Positions 14,367 through 25,420 of a DNA stretch of 64,000 nt are shown here, piece after piece (positions within the stretch are counted from its first letter, which is position 1; every line of letters starts with the position of its first letter). Source of the stretch: Tenrec ecaudatus (Eukaryota > Chordata > Mammalia > Afrosoricida > Tenrecidae); contig NC_134545.1 of the NCBI RefSeq assembly GCF_050624435.1, positions 85,650,063 to 85,714,062 of the forward strand, written 5' to 3'. A model generated the notes under the pieces. The model saw only the letters and a list, made by a program, of their open reading frames with translations, did no database searches and had not been told where the DNA came from. A program made the position numbers and the translations under genes.

Positions 14367-14443
<77 letters not shown>

Positions 14444-17400
14444 CTTTTGGAACTTTCTATCCTCTTTTTTTAATTATATTTTTCCCCCCATACTTTTATT
14501 GGGGCTTCTTATAGCTCTTATCACAATCCATATACTCATCCAGTGTGTCAAGCACATTTGCACATATGCCACCATCATCATTTTCAAAGCATTCTCTTCC
14601 CACTTGAGCCCCTGATAATCAGCTCCCAATTTCTTCCTCCTCCCTCTCCCACCCTCTCTCTCTCACGGGCCCTTGATAAGGTATAGATTATTATTTTCAT
14701 ATCTTACATTATCCTCTGTTGCCCCTCACTCACTTTTTCGTTATTCGTCCTCCTGGGAGGGGTGGTGGTTATAGATTGATCCTTGTGATAGAGTCCCCTT
14801 TTCTCCCTCTACCCTTCCCTAATCCTCCTGGTATCTCTACTCTCATTATTAGCCCTGAGGGTTTTTTCTTTTTTTACATTTTATTAGGGGCTCATACAAC
14901 TCTTATCACAATCCATACATATACATACATCAATTGTATAAAGCACATCTGTACATTCTTTGCCCTAATCATTGTCTTTTCTTTTTTTACATTTTATTCG
15001 GGGCTCATACAACTCTTACCACAATCCATACATATACATACATCAATTGTATAAAGCACACCCCACATCCGTACATTCTTTACCCTAATCACTCTCAAAG
15101 CATTTGCTCTCCACTTAAGCCCTTCGCATCAGGTCCTCTTTTTTTTTTTCCCCTCCCTCCCTGGCCCTGAGGGGTTTTAGCTATCCTGGATTCCCTGTGT
15201 TGGGGGCTCTTATCTATAGCAGTGTGCATGTCTAGTACAATTTGTAAGTAGAATTAAGGTCATGATAGTGTAGGGAAGGAAGCACCAAAGAACTAGAAGA
15301 AAATTGAAAGTTGTTTCATTGGTGTTATACTGGTCCCTGACTGGCTCATCTCTTCCCTGTGACCCCTCTGTGAGTGGATGTACAATTGTCTACAGATGGT
15401 CTTTGGTTCTCTACTCCATGCCCCCCCCCCCGCTCTGCCCCTCCCCCCCATTCACATTGGGTATGATTTTATTCTGGGTCTTAGATCACACAGGCTGGTG
15501 TGCTTCTTCCATGTGGACTTTGTTGCTTCTGAGCTAGATGGCCGCTTATTTATCTTCAGGCCTTTAAGACCCCAGATGCTATATCTTTTGATAGCCGGGC
15601 ACCATCAGCTTTCTTCACCACATTTGCTTATGCACCCTTCTTGTCTTCAGCGATTGTGTTGGGAAGGTGAGCATCACAGAATGCCTGATTATTAGAACAA
15701 AGTGTACTTGTGTTGAGGGAGTACTTGAGTCAAGGTCCAATGTCCATCTGCAACTTTAATTCTTAATATATAGATATAAGTCATAGTTTTATTCCTCTCA
15801 TTGTATATATGCTTACATATGTACATGCCTATACATAGACCTCTATAAGTGTTCTTTACCTCCTGGTTCTTTCCTGTACTTCCTTTTTACTTCCATCATG
15901 TGCCACCATCATGGTCAGCCTTCATTCGGGTTTAGTAATTTCTCGCTGCTACATTGCCCTTGATTAAGCCCCACTAGGCATCCTACGCCCTTGATTTTAG
16001 TTCACTTGTTCCCTTGTCCCTGGGTTGGTTCCCCATCACCTTTTTTTCTCCCACATCCCTTTCTCCTGTATGCCCCTGGAACTGTTGGTCCCATTCTTTC
16101 CATCTCCAAATTATTTATCCCACCTGTCTTATCTAGACAGACATGCAGATACATTAATAAGTGCTAAAACTAGGCAAAGCCAAATAAAACAACAAAGGAG
16201 GTCAACACCAACGCTACAATAACAACAACCAGGAAAAAATAAAAATAACAAAAAGAAAGCCACTGACGAAAATGGAAAAGCCTATAAATAGCTCAAGGTC
16301 TGTTCGCCTTTGCGAGTGTTTTCCAGTCGAGTCTGATGGAGTGCCACACTCAGCTCCCCTTGCTGCTCTGTTGCATGTCCTCAGTGTCTCGCCCCAGCGT
16401 GATGAGGTTAGTTTGTGCACTCTTCCTGCACGGTGTCTCCAGTGTTGTCCTCGAGGGACGTCGTGTTTCATGGTGGGGCCGGCCCTATGGATCATAATAG
16501 TCTTAAAGTCTTGGCAGTTACTACACTTAGTCATGTAATTTCTAGTTTGTTGGGTGGTTAATATCAGCAATTTCTAACTGGGAATGGTAGATTTTTAAGT
16601 GATAGTGAACTGTTTAACTGTGTAATCTGTTCTTTGTTCATTTTTAATACGTTAGACTAGCTTTCCTCCTTGTGTTTTGTACAGAAACACCTAGTGAGAC
16701 TCTGTGGGGCTTTGGAAAAACATGTTAAGTGTGATATCAGAGAAGACCCCAAACGTTTTTATCGAACGAAGGTGAGTGTGGTTTTTCTCTAGTATTGGTA
16801 GTTTTTTTTAGTCATGGTCTAATTTTGGTTACATTATATTTGAAGAGGAGGAACATATAAGCCCTCTCATTTAAAGAAGTCATTTAAGATTACATACAGA
16901 GTTTCTTCTTTAATAATGGAAATCAGCTTTTGCTAAATACTTCTGGTTAGATTTAAAGTGAGAGGAAAATCTTTAAAGTGACTCCATTTTTCATTGTAGT
17001 GTACTTTCTGATACCCAAGGGAGGGACATTAGTCTTCCAGGACAAGTGGACCGTCCTCATTCTTTCTCGTTGTGCTGAGATCGTTATTCTAAAATTCATC
17101 TCAAGGACTAAAGCAGTGTTTTTTGGCTTTGGTTTGTTGCGGAAAGAAGACACATGTGCTGTTATTTGACTATTCCATTGGTGGCTATCTCACGGGAAGG
17201 GCTCTCTGAAGTTCTGCATCACCCAGGCTCAGCTCCAAGGTGGAAATGATGTAGCAGAAACTTGTTCATCTTTTTCCTCTTAAAGTTTCAAAATATTCAA
17301 AGACAGTGGAAACACTAATTATATGTATATGTGCTAGAACATGGGCTTCTTATTAAAATGACTTGGCAAAACATAAAATCAGACTGTTTAAAAAAGTTTG

Positions 17401-20400
17401 TATCTAAGGATTTTTCTACCTACCAGTCATCTTTTTCTTTTCTTTTTTTTTAACCTCTTGTGCTGGACAGTCACTGGATGTAAAGTCTCAGCTTTGTAAC
17501 TGTATCTGACATGAATTCACCCGCAAAGGCTAGTCATTTCAACAATGCCCATTTGGATTATCTATATTTTAGTAAATTTAGGTTAAATACAGAAACGAGC
17601 ACCTAATGGAGTTGTATCAGATTGCAGCTACTATGCATGTCAGAGGGATAGCACTGCCTTGGAGTGGAAACCTTGGTTTTAGGAGCACTTTGTTCTACAC
17701 ATTGGCTAGAGTTACTGGCCCGTAGAGCTTGGTAGTAGTGGCTGCTGTTGACAGACAGGCTAAAAGAGGACCACCCAAGGCTTTTGTTCTGGAAGCCAGG
17801 CCCAGGCCCAGACTGGTGCCAGATCTTCTCTCACTTGGAGTGGAGAGGGACGCAGTGGTCCGTGGCAATTGCTTTAGGAATGGTCCTGTTGAAATCAGTG
17901 AGTTGCATGACTCTCCAGAACCGTCCGGTAGAAAGGTAGTAATTGTATTTGGAGAAAACAGAATTGCTGAACTCTAGATAAAAGAGGAAAGCAGAGCTAG
18001 CCGTTCACTTTATACACGTAAGGCCTCTCCAAAGTCCCTGACCTGTTTAAAATATTTCCCAAGCAGTCACATTTACCGCTGTGTTGGAACTCTAGGAGTG
18101 GTAGAGGAAAACTTGTATTTGGCCCAGAAAACTTGTGATCGTATAGAAATGAACAATTGACAAACCTTTCTTAGTATCTTTAAGTCTCTCAAATGGAAGC
18201 TGGAAGACTGGGAACAGCCAAAATCTTGGGTCTGCCCAACCCATAACTCAAACCACCCTTCAGCTTCTCTATCTGGGTGTTGTAGCCACCCTGTTGAAAC
18301 TTGATGAACCTTGAAGACAGGGGATGTGTTTTTCTGGGTGACTTTGAGTAAATAATGGGAAAATGCAGTCCTAAGCATCTGGTGTGATAGAGTATAGTGG
18401 TAGAGTTGATTAATGATCATGATTCAAAATCCACACCAAAAGATAGTGTTTGATCTTTCTTGACAAAAATTAAATTGAGTTGTTGGATGTGGACCAGTCA
18501 CTGCTATCAGATCTTTGGTATCAAGCAATCATTTGACATTAGGTGCGGATATTTTTTTATTTCATCCTTTTCCCCCTTTTTGTTTTTAAGGTGAAAGACT
18601 TGGTTGCCAGGATACATGGAAAATGGCAAGAAATAATCCAGAACTGCCAACCTACTCAGGTGTCATTTTATTAAAGAGTTTTATTTATTTATGCCAAATG
18701 ATACTTTTCCATACTGTTTAAATAAAGTATACCAGAGCCTTGCTTCTAAGTGTCTTCGGATAAACAAAAAAGATCAGAATAATACATGCAAAATACTTGG
18801 CTTGTCTAGTTGGTTGGTTTGTTTGTTTTTATAGTTTTTGTTTACTTTATATTAATTTATATCAGGAAGGGATTGGAACTTAGTTTTTAAATGTTACATT
18901 GTATCAAATGAAGGTTATTTCAAGAAGAACATTTTGAACAGCTTTATTCAGATATAATTCACATCACTTAAATTTCCCCTAGCTGAGGTATACAAATGGC
19001 TTTTAGCTTATTGCTAGTTCTACAGCCAGTACAGGACAGCACTATATACAGCCCTTCTATCACCCCGTAAAGAAGCCCAGTGGCCATTGGCAGTTACTTG
19101 TGATTTTTTTTTCCAGCCCCTAATAGCCACTCATCAACTTTCAGTCTCAGAATTTGCTTCTATTAGACTTTTCATGTGAAGAAGCTCAACCATTGTGTGG
19201 GCTTTTGTGACCAACTTCTTTTACCGTGCCTAATGTCTGGAAAGGTTTTGTCTGACATAGGATGGATGTCTTTTTTCATTACTGAATAATATTCCATTGT
19301 GTGCCAATGCCACATTTTATTTATCCATTCATTACATAGTAGACATAATTTGAATTATTTCTATATTTGGCTACTAATGAACGGTGCTTTGGGAACATTT
19401 ACGAAGTATTTCTTGTGTGGACATGTATTTTTCAATGAAAGCATCTTAGTTATAGACCTAGAATTACTTGGTCATGTGGTAACTCCACATTAAATTTTGA
19501 GGATTTGCCAGACTATTTTCCAAAGTTTCTGCACCATTGCATATTCCTTCCAGCAGTGTATGAGAGTTTTAATTCTTTCACATTCTGCCAATTCTTACCG
19601 TCTTTTTTCATTGTAGCCTTAACAACAGCGGGTGTGACGCATCTCATTGTAGTGTTAGTTTACATTTCCCTAGGGGCTGATAATGCGGAGCGTCTTTTCA
19701 TGTGCTTATTAACAGTTTGTATAGCTTCTCTGATGAATTGTCTATGCAACTCTTTTGCCCATATTTTAATTGGGTTATTTATGTTTATTGAGTTGTAAGT
19801 TTTCTCCATGTGTTTTAGATACATGACATTCAAATATTTTCTCCCATTTTGTGGGTTGTCTTTTCACTGTATTGACCTATCGGATGCAACACCACAGTTT
19901 TAAATTTGATAGTCCAATTTATCTAAATTGTTTGCTGTTATTATTTGCACTTATGGTATCATATCTAAGAAAACATTACCTAAGAGGGACCTTCCATATA
20001 TCTGCTGTTAAGTTGATCCTCCTGCTTGTTGATAGGGCTAAAACGATGCTTCTCACATTTTAATATACATAGAAACCAACTGATGTTAAAGTGCCAGAAA
20101 GTCTGTTTCTACCATAGTGACCCCACATGAGAGAGTCAAGATGCCCCTATGGTTTGGGGGGGCTGTGATCTTTATAGAGACAGATGGTCTGGTCTTTGTC
20201 CTGTGGAGCTGTTGAGTGGGCTCAAGCCTACTTAGCAGCCAAGCACTGTACTGTCGCACCACCAAGGTTCCTTCGCGTCCACTCGGAATGCGAAAGCGCA
20301 GTGCTCTCAGTAGGTCTGGGCTGGGACCTCCGTTATTGGGCCTTTCTAATGCATTGTCAGATTGATGGCAGTACTGCTAGTCCAGAGACCTTTGAGTAGA

Positions 20401-21230
20401 AAAGGGCTAGAGATTGCTTACTTTTTATATTAAAATAACAGGAAGATTAGGAAAAGCAATCTCACTGATTTTTAGCATTTTGAATTTTGCCCCTTGGGTG
20501 TCTTTCATCAGATATGGAAGTCCTCTTTGAGAAATCTTGAGCTGTATTGTTGTATTTTTTCACCTTAGAAGACTCTAGGCTAGCCATTTTTGGTTTGACA
20601 TTAAAACAAAAAAGAATTCAATAGAAAAACTTTAAAACAGCTTAACATTTTTACTTAATCTCCTTTAGTATGACTCTCCCAAGTGTATGCAGTTTAAGAA
20701 AAACATCCTGTGCTTCCAATTGCTAGGACTTGTTAGACTTGAAGTCCCCACTCTGTGACCCCCCTCCTGCTTAAGTTGCCTAGGGCAGTGAGGGAGAAAA
20801 TGTTCACTGCAAGAAAATGCCAGGCCCTTTGGAGAACTTAGCAAACAAATCTTGCACTGAGTGATGGTGTGTTTGGCAATATTACTGTGCCCAAAATCAC
20901 CGTATCTAGTTTCTGGCTAGGCAACATCAAATGTATTACCCTTAGATGACCCTTAGTACAAGCCGAAAACTTAAGGTACTGTGCTCATGCGTTTATGTGG
21001 TAGGACCACGGAATGAGGTGTTCTAGTTACCCCTCAATCTGAGTGAAATGTATAATATATTGTATTTATTTTCATTAGCAAAGCCCAATGTCTAATGATT
21101 AGTAGTTTTGTAAGGATTAAATAATAATCTGCTTAAAATTTCCTTCATCCTGGTTGTCTTTTTGTTTGTTTGTTTTGCCTGTTTCCTTTTCTAGGGGCAG
21201 CTTCATGACTTCTGGGTGCCAGATTCTTAA
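4473..21230 (+). CDS. SLF2: SLF2 (FAM178A), C-terminal coding exons, 5' part outside window
   Basis: SMC5-SMC6 complex localization factor 2 acts in the nucleus. With SLF1 it connects RAD18-marked damage to the SMC5/6 complex; the C-terminal part retained here is the FAM178-type region that contacts SLF1/SMC6. Eight coding exons join in one frame: 4473-4578, 5011-5187, 7266-7363, 8329-8416, 11207-11338, 12071-12148, 16685-16771 and 18591-18659, then the final piece 21195-21230 ending in TAA at 21228-21230, making nine segments in all. All introns are GT-AG. About 289 residues are encoded, roughly the last quarter of a protein of about 1,170 aa. Recognisable stretches are [14 protein letters not shown] (second segment), [18 protein letters not shown] (across segments 3-4) and the C-terminus [11 protein letters not shown]. 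At 11207 the acceptor was chosen because only tag|ATAACA keeps frame; the nearby ataacag acceptor would run into a stop. No earlier coding exon was recognised in 1-4472. Identification rests on remembered human SLF2 sequence. Confidence 0.95.
5188..7265 (+). other. SLF2 intron, mostly unassigned sequence
   Basis: The stretch contains a 5'-truncated AfroSINE at about 5738-5838. The part at about 6140-6960 is less AT-rich and may be an old interspersed repeat that I could not assign. No exon was recognised. Confidence 0.5.
5738..5838 (+). repeat. AfroSINE-type SINE, 5'-truncated
   Basis: Only the 3' half is present: a gggccagttctaccctgtcc-type segment, then gggtcactgtgaggtggcat and the tail tgatggcagtgagtt. 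Confidence 0.6.
7763..8113 (-). mobile_element. L1-like LINE 3' end (family B), 5'-truncated, with TSD
   Basis: An oligo-T start and tacattttattaggggctca read in reverse as a LINE tail ending in cccctaataaaatgta plus poly-A. A 14-base target-site duplication, tgtacaagtatttt, flanks it at 7749-7762 and 8114-8127. The insertion is about 350 bp and lies in an SLF2 intron. The class is probably L1: poly-A tail, long duplication and variable 5' truncation. An RTE origin cannot be excluded. Confidence 0.75.
8190..8218 (-). mobile_element. 29-bp family-B LINE tail micro-insertion
   Basis: Oligo-T plus aacaatttattggggta is only the last bases of a family-B element in reverse. The identical 11-mer tttgcgctctt flanks it at 8179-8189 and 8219-8229. 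This is target-primed reverse transcription aborted almost at once. Confidence 0.7.
8570..8645 (+). repeat. MIR fragment
   Basis: ttcttcatctgtgaaatgga and the following c/t-rich text match the 3' part of a MIR core. Confidence 0.5.
8899..9310 (-). mobile_element. L1 3' UTR copy (family C)
   Basis: It starts with ggtaactttttatggtaaat and includes cagagcagatcattactttt, cattgattacaatccctt and the ttgttccgatgtgttcttat segment. It is co-linear with copies at 9575 and 13213. I recognise the pattern as the reverse of an afrotherian L1 3' UTR. Confidence 0.6.
9575..9929 (-). mobile_element. L1 3' UTR copy (family C), first part, split by a later insertion
   Basis: cagagcagattactgtctgt, cttcctccctgcgcctacc and ggctgaaagttgag follow the same order as the 8899 copy. 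The sequence is interrupted at 9930 by a family-B element and resumes at 10760. Confidence 0.6.
9930..10759 (-). mobile_element. L1-like LINE 3' end (family B), about 830 bp, with TSD
   Basis: It reads in reverse from aaaaaaatcattttattggg (tail) through the tagatggccgcttgtttatc segment and gatagccaggcaccatc to tgcttatgcacc. The flanking duplications aagtttccactttt (9916-9929) and aggtttccactctt (10760-10773) differ at two positions. It landed inside an older family-C copy. Confidence 0.75.
10760..10990 (-). mobile_element. L1 3' UTR copy (family C), continuation after nested insertion
   Basis: Sequence resumes with the second copy of the duplication and includes caggcaccatctagttctta, the same block seen in the 13213 copy at about 13682. 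Confidence 0.55.
11521..11748. mobile_element. hAT-type non-autonomous DNA transposon (228 bp) with TIRs and 8-bp TSD
   Basis: The ends are inverted repeats: caggggtccttaaact at the left, and agtttgaggacccctg at the right. The flanking 8-mers are atttaaag (11513-11520) and atttaaaa (11749-11756), an 8-bp duplication with one mismatch, the size expected of hAT. The body has no coding capacity. It resembles the short hAT elements I remember from bats, bushbaby and tenrec (hAT1_ML-like), but the family name is unverified. Confidence 0.85.
11835..11960 (+). repeat. MIR fragment
   Basis: agtctagagtcagtgcttg, gcaaatccttgaggcttc and cacatgtaaactgggctga follow the order of a degraded MIR core. Confidence 0.45.
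13213..13925 (-). mobile_element. L1 3' UTR copy (family C), about 700 bp
   Basis: It begins with an oligo-T run (reverse of the poly-A tail). Then come cagtacttactgcttcct, tgaagagcacattcttcat, caggcaccatctagttcttt and gtagggtgtagaacattgtc, in the order I remember for an afrotherian L1 3' UTR read in reverse. It is the longest family-C copy here. Confidence 0.65.
14370..14439. repeat. (TA)n microsatellite, about 35 units
   Basis: Uninterrupted TA dinucleotides run for about 70 bases, immediately upstream of the poly-T end of the adjacent LINE. Confidence 0.95.
14470..16530 (-). mobile_element. L1-like LINE 3' region (family B), about 2 kb, longest copy
   Basis: In reverse it starts with cttttattggggcttcttat (tail). 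It passes through the gatggccgcttatttatctt block, the tatagatataagtcatagtt block and ctgttcgcctttgcgagtgt, to about 16530. It is co-linear with the plus-strand copies at 45845 and 51446 over the 3' kilobase. Its body is interrupted by a younger dimeric insertion at 14866-15163. No intact ORF is present. Confidence 0.65.
14866..15163 (-). mobile_element. Dimeric LINE-tail retroposon, copy 1, nested in older LINE
   Basis: Two LINE 3' ends lie head to tail. On the sense (minus) strand, a left monomer starting gaggacctgatgcgaag ends in aataaaatgtaaa, an A-rich linker follows, and a shorter right monomer begins at attagggcaaag and ends in its own aataaaatg plus poly-A. The whole unit is flanked by gccctgagggtttt (14852-14865) and gccctgaggggtttt (15164-15178), so it inserted once, as a dimer. 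The interrupted host sequence matches the uninterrupted family-B copy near 10275. Confidence 0.75.
16772..18590 (+). other. SLF2 intron, apparently unique sequence
   Basis: No repeat, exon or structural feature could be supported in this stretch. Confidence 0.5.
18935..20010 (-). mobile_element. L1 LINE 3' region, old (L1M-like)
   Basis: Reversed L1 3' landmarks run across about 1 kb: aacagctttattcagatata, tgaataatattccattgtgt, ctatatttggctactaatga, tcttttgcccatattttaat and cattttgtgggttgtctttt. Heavily mutated, with no ORF. Confidence 0.85.
20098..20273 (-). repeat. AfroSINE-type SINE
   Basis: In reverse orientation the tail part (ccatagtgaccccac) precedes the tRNA-like middle (tacttagcagccaagcact) and the head (gcaccaccaaggttcctt). 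Confidence 0.6.
20739..20998 (+). repeat. Direct repeat with SLF2 3' UTR, intronic copy
   Basis: About 260 bp in the last SLF2 intron aligns along its length, with scattered substitutions and small indels, to 23477-23733. Shared strings include cagtgagggagaaaatgttc, gtgtgtttggcaat and tgtattacccttag. Similarity fades on both sides. Confidence 0.8.
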
Positions 21231-24200
21231 CAGGAGTTACAGCAGCATCAATGTGAACCAAAAGAAGTTCAACCAGAGCGTTTTCTAGAAGGGTGTGAAA
21301 GATGACTCCAGAACCAATGGGCTGCTAAGCCACTGCAGCTATGCCCGAGTGACTAACTGGTATGAAGCTGGTGATGATGAAATTGCCGTTTCCCGTGTGG
21401 ATACAAAACGTGATCTGCTTAATTGTTAAGGCAACTGAACTTTCAGAGGAACGGAGTCTTTTGAAGGGAGAGGTGAAGTAGAACAGCTTATCCAACCTGC
21501 TCTTATTAAGCCCTTGTTGAATTGTAAGCGAAGACCTTTTCTTGGATTCTGTCGATGCCACTTGGGTAATAATCACAGCAGGTGTGTGTGAATAAAAGGG
21601 TTTGGACCGGCCTGAAGGGTTGGACATGGGAATTAAGACCAAGTTCCAGATGAGTCCCTTTTTTTTTTTCCCCCTCTTTTAAAAAAAAAAAAAAAAGTAG
21701 AACTAAGTTTCATATCAAAAGACGTGAATCTGCTCTGTGTCTCCTGTAAACCACAGGGAGCTTTTTATCCATATTTTTCCTGCACTGTTCACTATAAATG
21801 TGTTCGGTTTTTAAAATACATTTAAACAAATAATTGGAAACTAGAAATTTGATGGTGGTCAATTCCCCAGAAAGGGGAAGAAGTCCAGCTATAAAGTAAG
21901 GCTTCTGTTTTGATGCCAAAACATCCCTTGCAGTTTGTTTTGGATTTCTTTTAGGTGCATACATTTTGTAAACTACAGATTACATTTTAGATTCCTTGCT
22001 AAATTTTAGTAGTTTGGCTCTTGGTAGCCATGTTATAAGGTTTAAAGGTCTAGACAAGTTGCCAAAAATCTTGTCATTAAGAACATGACCTTGGCAGAGC
22101 TCTGGATGGTGTTGATTCTTTAGGGTGTGTGTGTGAGAGGGAGAGAATGCACTTAGGTACACGTGTTCATGTGTGCTTGTATCTTGAAGTTGTTGCACTT
22201 GAAAACCATAGCTGCTCTGAATTCTTAAAACACTGGAAAGCCATCCTTTGGTTTAAATGGTGGAGAGTTCGTAGAGGTGCACGGGCTGGTCTTAGTCCGT
22301 TCAAAGGCCCTTTGAAGCCTTTGGTAGTGACACACTCTTCTTACTAGCTAACTGATCAATTCTTTCAATGACTGACTGCCCCTTTGGGGAGGGTTTCTTT
22401 CCTGAAAGAGAATGTCAGCTTAATTTTGGTTTTTCCTTTTTTCGGTCTCCCTGCTCTCTTGAGCACCGTCATGTCTGTCGTCACGCTGCCCCCTCCCTCC
22501 CCCAGTTGTCAGGGGGGAGAGAGTGAAGGGAAAGGGAACTGGACTTAATTTGAGGGGATAGAAAATTTTTTAACAAGAGCTCTCTACCTGGAAATTGAAG
22601 CTTAGAAGTAAAAAGCATTCTATCTTAGTCATCATTTAAAATCACACAGTCACATTCAAGCCCGCTGTCAGGCATTTGGGCAGTTAGAGATTTTACAGTG
22701 AAGACTTACCTAAATCCAGTTCCCAAGAAAGTTGGCTGAATGAGGTTCCAAGAGTCAGACCAACAAGTTTTGTTCTGTGTTGAGTTTACTGGTAAGAAAA
22801 TTATCTTGATACTACCTCTCAAGGGTATTGTTACAAAATGCCACTTAGGGTTAAAGAGATAGATACAAAGAGTTATGTTTAACAGAAGCTTGAAACTCTG
22901 GCATCTATCTGCCCAACAATGGGGGCTTTCACTCTGTAATTTAATACTTTGTAGATACATTATTTGTGTGTAATTTTATATAAGTGTTCATATTTTTCTC
23001 ATTTTGCATTGTGTAAAGTGTACAAAACCTCAAAGTATAAAATACTGCTATATTGCTTGTAATTACAGTGTGTAAATATTTTCTAATCGTGTACATTGGC
23101 GGGACAAGTGGGTTATTCAGGTTTGGGTTTTTGTTTGTTTGTTTAAGGTGACCCCTTTATACGGCAGTTTCACCAGATTACTGCTCATCAAATTTAGAGC
23201 CACTTTGATACATTTTTATTTAACAGTTCCACCAAAAAAAAAATATTTTAATTGACTTTCTCTATTAGGGAAAAGCATTTCATCAATTATCTTTTAAGTA
23301 AATGGCCAAACACTCGTTTGGGCCCTTGCATTTGTACGTCGGGTATATGTCTTCAGTAGCCAGGCCATCGCCCAGGTAGTATTTTGCATTTGAGTTCCCC
23401 ATAAACTGTTTTGATTCTCTTTTAGCACAATTGGCCCATGAATTTTCTCCCAAATCAAGTTATTTCCCTTCGCCCTCTTGAGTCCCCACGCTGTGACTCC
23501 CTCCTGCTTCTGTTGCCTAGTGGCAGTGAGGGAGAAAATGTTCATTGCACAGAAAATGCCAGGCCCCTTTGAGGACCTGGCAAACAAAGCTTGCACTGAG
23601 TGGTGGTGTGTTTGGCAATGTTACTGTGCCAAAAATCACCTAATCTAATTTCTGGATAAGCAATGTCAAATGTATTACCCTTAGTGCAAGCCGAAAACTA
23701 AGGTACTGTGTTTATGCTTTTGTGTGTAACGTTTGCCTTTTCTAAACTGCTTTTCTTGTTATCTGGAAATAATCAGTTATATTATCATGTTATGTGAAGC
23801 AGCTCTCTCTGGACAAAGCGCATCGATGTAGCAGTAAGAGCAGCGAATACTTTCTGTTTCCTGATGGCAGTGGTGCCTTTGTCACCTCTCAGAAGGTTGG
23901 CATTCTGTCTTTGTTTTGAAGTACCCATCGTCGCTTGCTTGTAGACTTCGCACAATCTCCCCAAATGTGAAAGACTGTGGTGGGCTGCTCCCAGGCTCAG
24001 CTGGAACGTTGGCATTTGTATTCTATCAAACAAGTATAATTAGTGGGGACTGGCCAGTACCAAAGTGTGAAGTCTTTTAAGTAAAAAATCATTTTTAAAT
24101 AAAAAAAAAAGAGGTGACCCATTAACAACTGACACTGAGCTGGAGACTGGGCGAGGCCTGCCCTGGTTTGCCAGGTGCAGGTGGGGGTCAGTGGAGCGGC

Positions 24201-24435
24201 TGGCGTTACCTGTGGTTGTGAGTGCAGACCCATTACCAGTGTCTTTTGCACCTCTCGTGTCTGCGTCCATCTTCTGGCAGCCCTGTCGGTCACTTTCCAC
24301 CAGCTCTGAGACAGGCAGCTCACAGGAAAATCCGGAGTTGTTGGGTGTTTTTTTTTTCTGTTTGTTTTTTTTTAAGATTTTATACTACATCTGTTTATGA
24401 ATGTATGTGTGTTATTAAAACTGCTTTTTCTCAGT
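21231..24435 (+). other. SLF2: SLF2 3' UTR
   Basis: AT-rich, stop-dense sequence follows the SLF2 stop codon. An AATAAA hexamer lies at 24098-24103 inside an A-rich run. An ATTAAA at 24414-24419 is followed by a GT-rich stretch, and I take this as the main polyadenylation site (cleavage near 24435). A block at 23477-23733 also occurs in the last SLF2 intron. The exact 3' end is inferred. Confidence 0.65.
23477..23733 (+). repeat. Direct repeat with last SLF2 intron, 3' UTR copy
   Basis: This is the partner of 20739-20998, same orientation, about 2.7 kb downstream and beyond the stop codon. It carries agaaaatgccaggccc, gtgtgtttggcaatg and caagccgaaaacta in the same order. It is not a repeat family I recognise. 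Confidence 0.8.
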
Positions 24436-24704
24436 TTAAGCCTGTGTTTGGTAATATTTGGGAGTGCGGGTGGGAGGGTTGGGGTAGGCCAAGTGATTGG
24501 AATGCCCCGTCTCTACCCCAGTCCTCATCTTTTTTTCCTTAAATTTAGATTCCTTTCTTCCTCTTCCTTTGGGCTTTCCAGTCAGTGTAGCTTGATGTCT
24601 CCTTCATGTGGAAACTCAGATTTGATCGGACTCAGTTAATAATTCGCTATATACTTTGCAGACAAGAATCTGGTTGTGTCATTCTTACATGAGCTCATTT
24701 GCTG

Positions 24705-24775
24705 TGTTCATTCAACCACAGTTAACTGAGCACCTGCCACATGGCAGGCACTTCCAGGCTCAGGAGCCAGTAGTG
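24705..24775. repeat. MIR/L2-type fragment
   Basis: tgagcacctgccacatggca plus ggcacttccaggctcag resembles the common 'gagcacctactatgtgccaggcac' mammalian repeat core. Confidence 0.5.
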
Positions 24776-25375
24776 GCCAGCACAGACAGAACTCTGGGGT
24801 CTTACCTCCAGGTCTTCCTGCTAAAAGCAGTCTGTTCTTGCACAGAAGGCCCTTGAGACCTGGCTTCTTTATCCCTGAGCCTGGGGGCAGGGAAAGGGGA
24901 GGGCTGGGAGCATCTCCCACTTACCAAGCTGTTACAGTCCTGGATGTGTTCGTTTGGTCTACCACCTAGAGGGGAGGAGGCTAGGTTGGCGTCTCCTCAC
25001 TGGAGAGACTTCTCTTGGGAGCTCATAGAAGGTCTGGGCCTCAGGTTCTAGAATCTTGCCAGAACTTCTCCTTTTTGGCAGGCAGGCTGGGAGGAGGCCC
25101 CTGTAGGCGTTTTTCGCTGGCAGTGGTGATTGAGGGCTGGGGCACTAACTCAGGCAGAAGCAGACAAGCTGCCCTAAGTACTGATTGGCAGCAAGCGGGC
25201 AGCACAGCTTTATACAAACAAGGCAAGGGTTTCAGTGTATCTCAGATCCCACATTCATCCTGCCAGCTGATCTGCACCTTGGACACAGCCCGTCGTGCTT
25301 TGAGGGCCTCCGTTAAAAAGAATAATGCTATGCCTACACGGGGTCTGTGAAGCCGATTGAAGATCACGAATGGAC

Positions 25376-25420
25376 GGTGTAGCACAGTGCCTGGCACAAA
25401 GTGGGGACTCACAAACTGGC
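25376..25420 (+). repeat. MIR 3' fragment
   Basis: gtagcacagtgcctggcaca followed by aagtggggactca is a recognisable MIR 3' core. Confidence 0.6.

Larger units (their letters stand above)
12149..16684 (+). other. SLF2 intron with large LINE remnants
   Basis: It holds AT-rich unique sequence at about 12150-13210, an L1 3' UTR copy, a (TA)n microsatellite and a 2-kb family-B element with a nested dimeric retroposon. No additional exon is needed: the flanking SLF2 exons join in phase 0. Confidence 0.7.
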
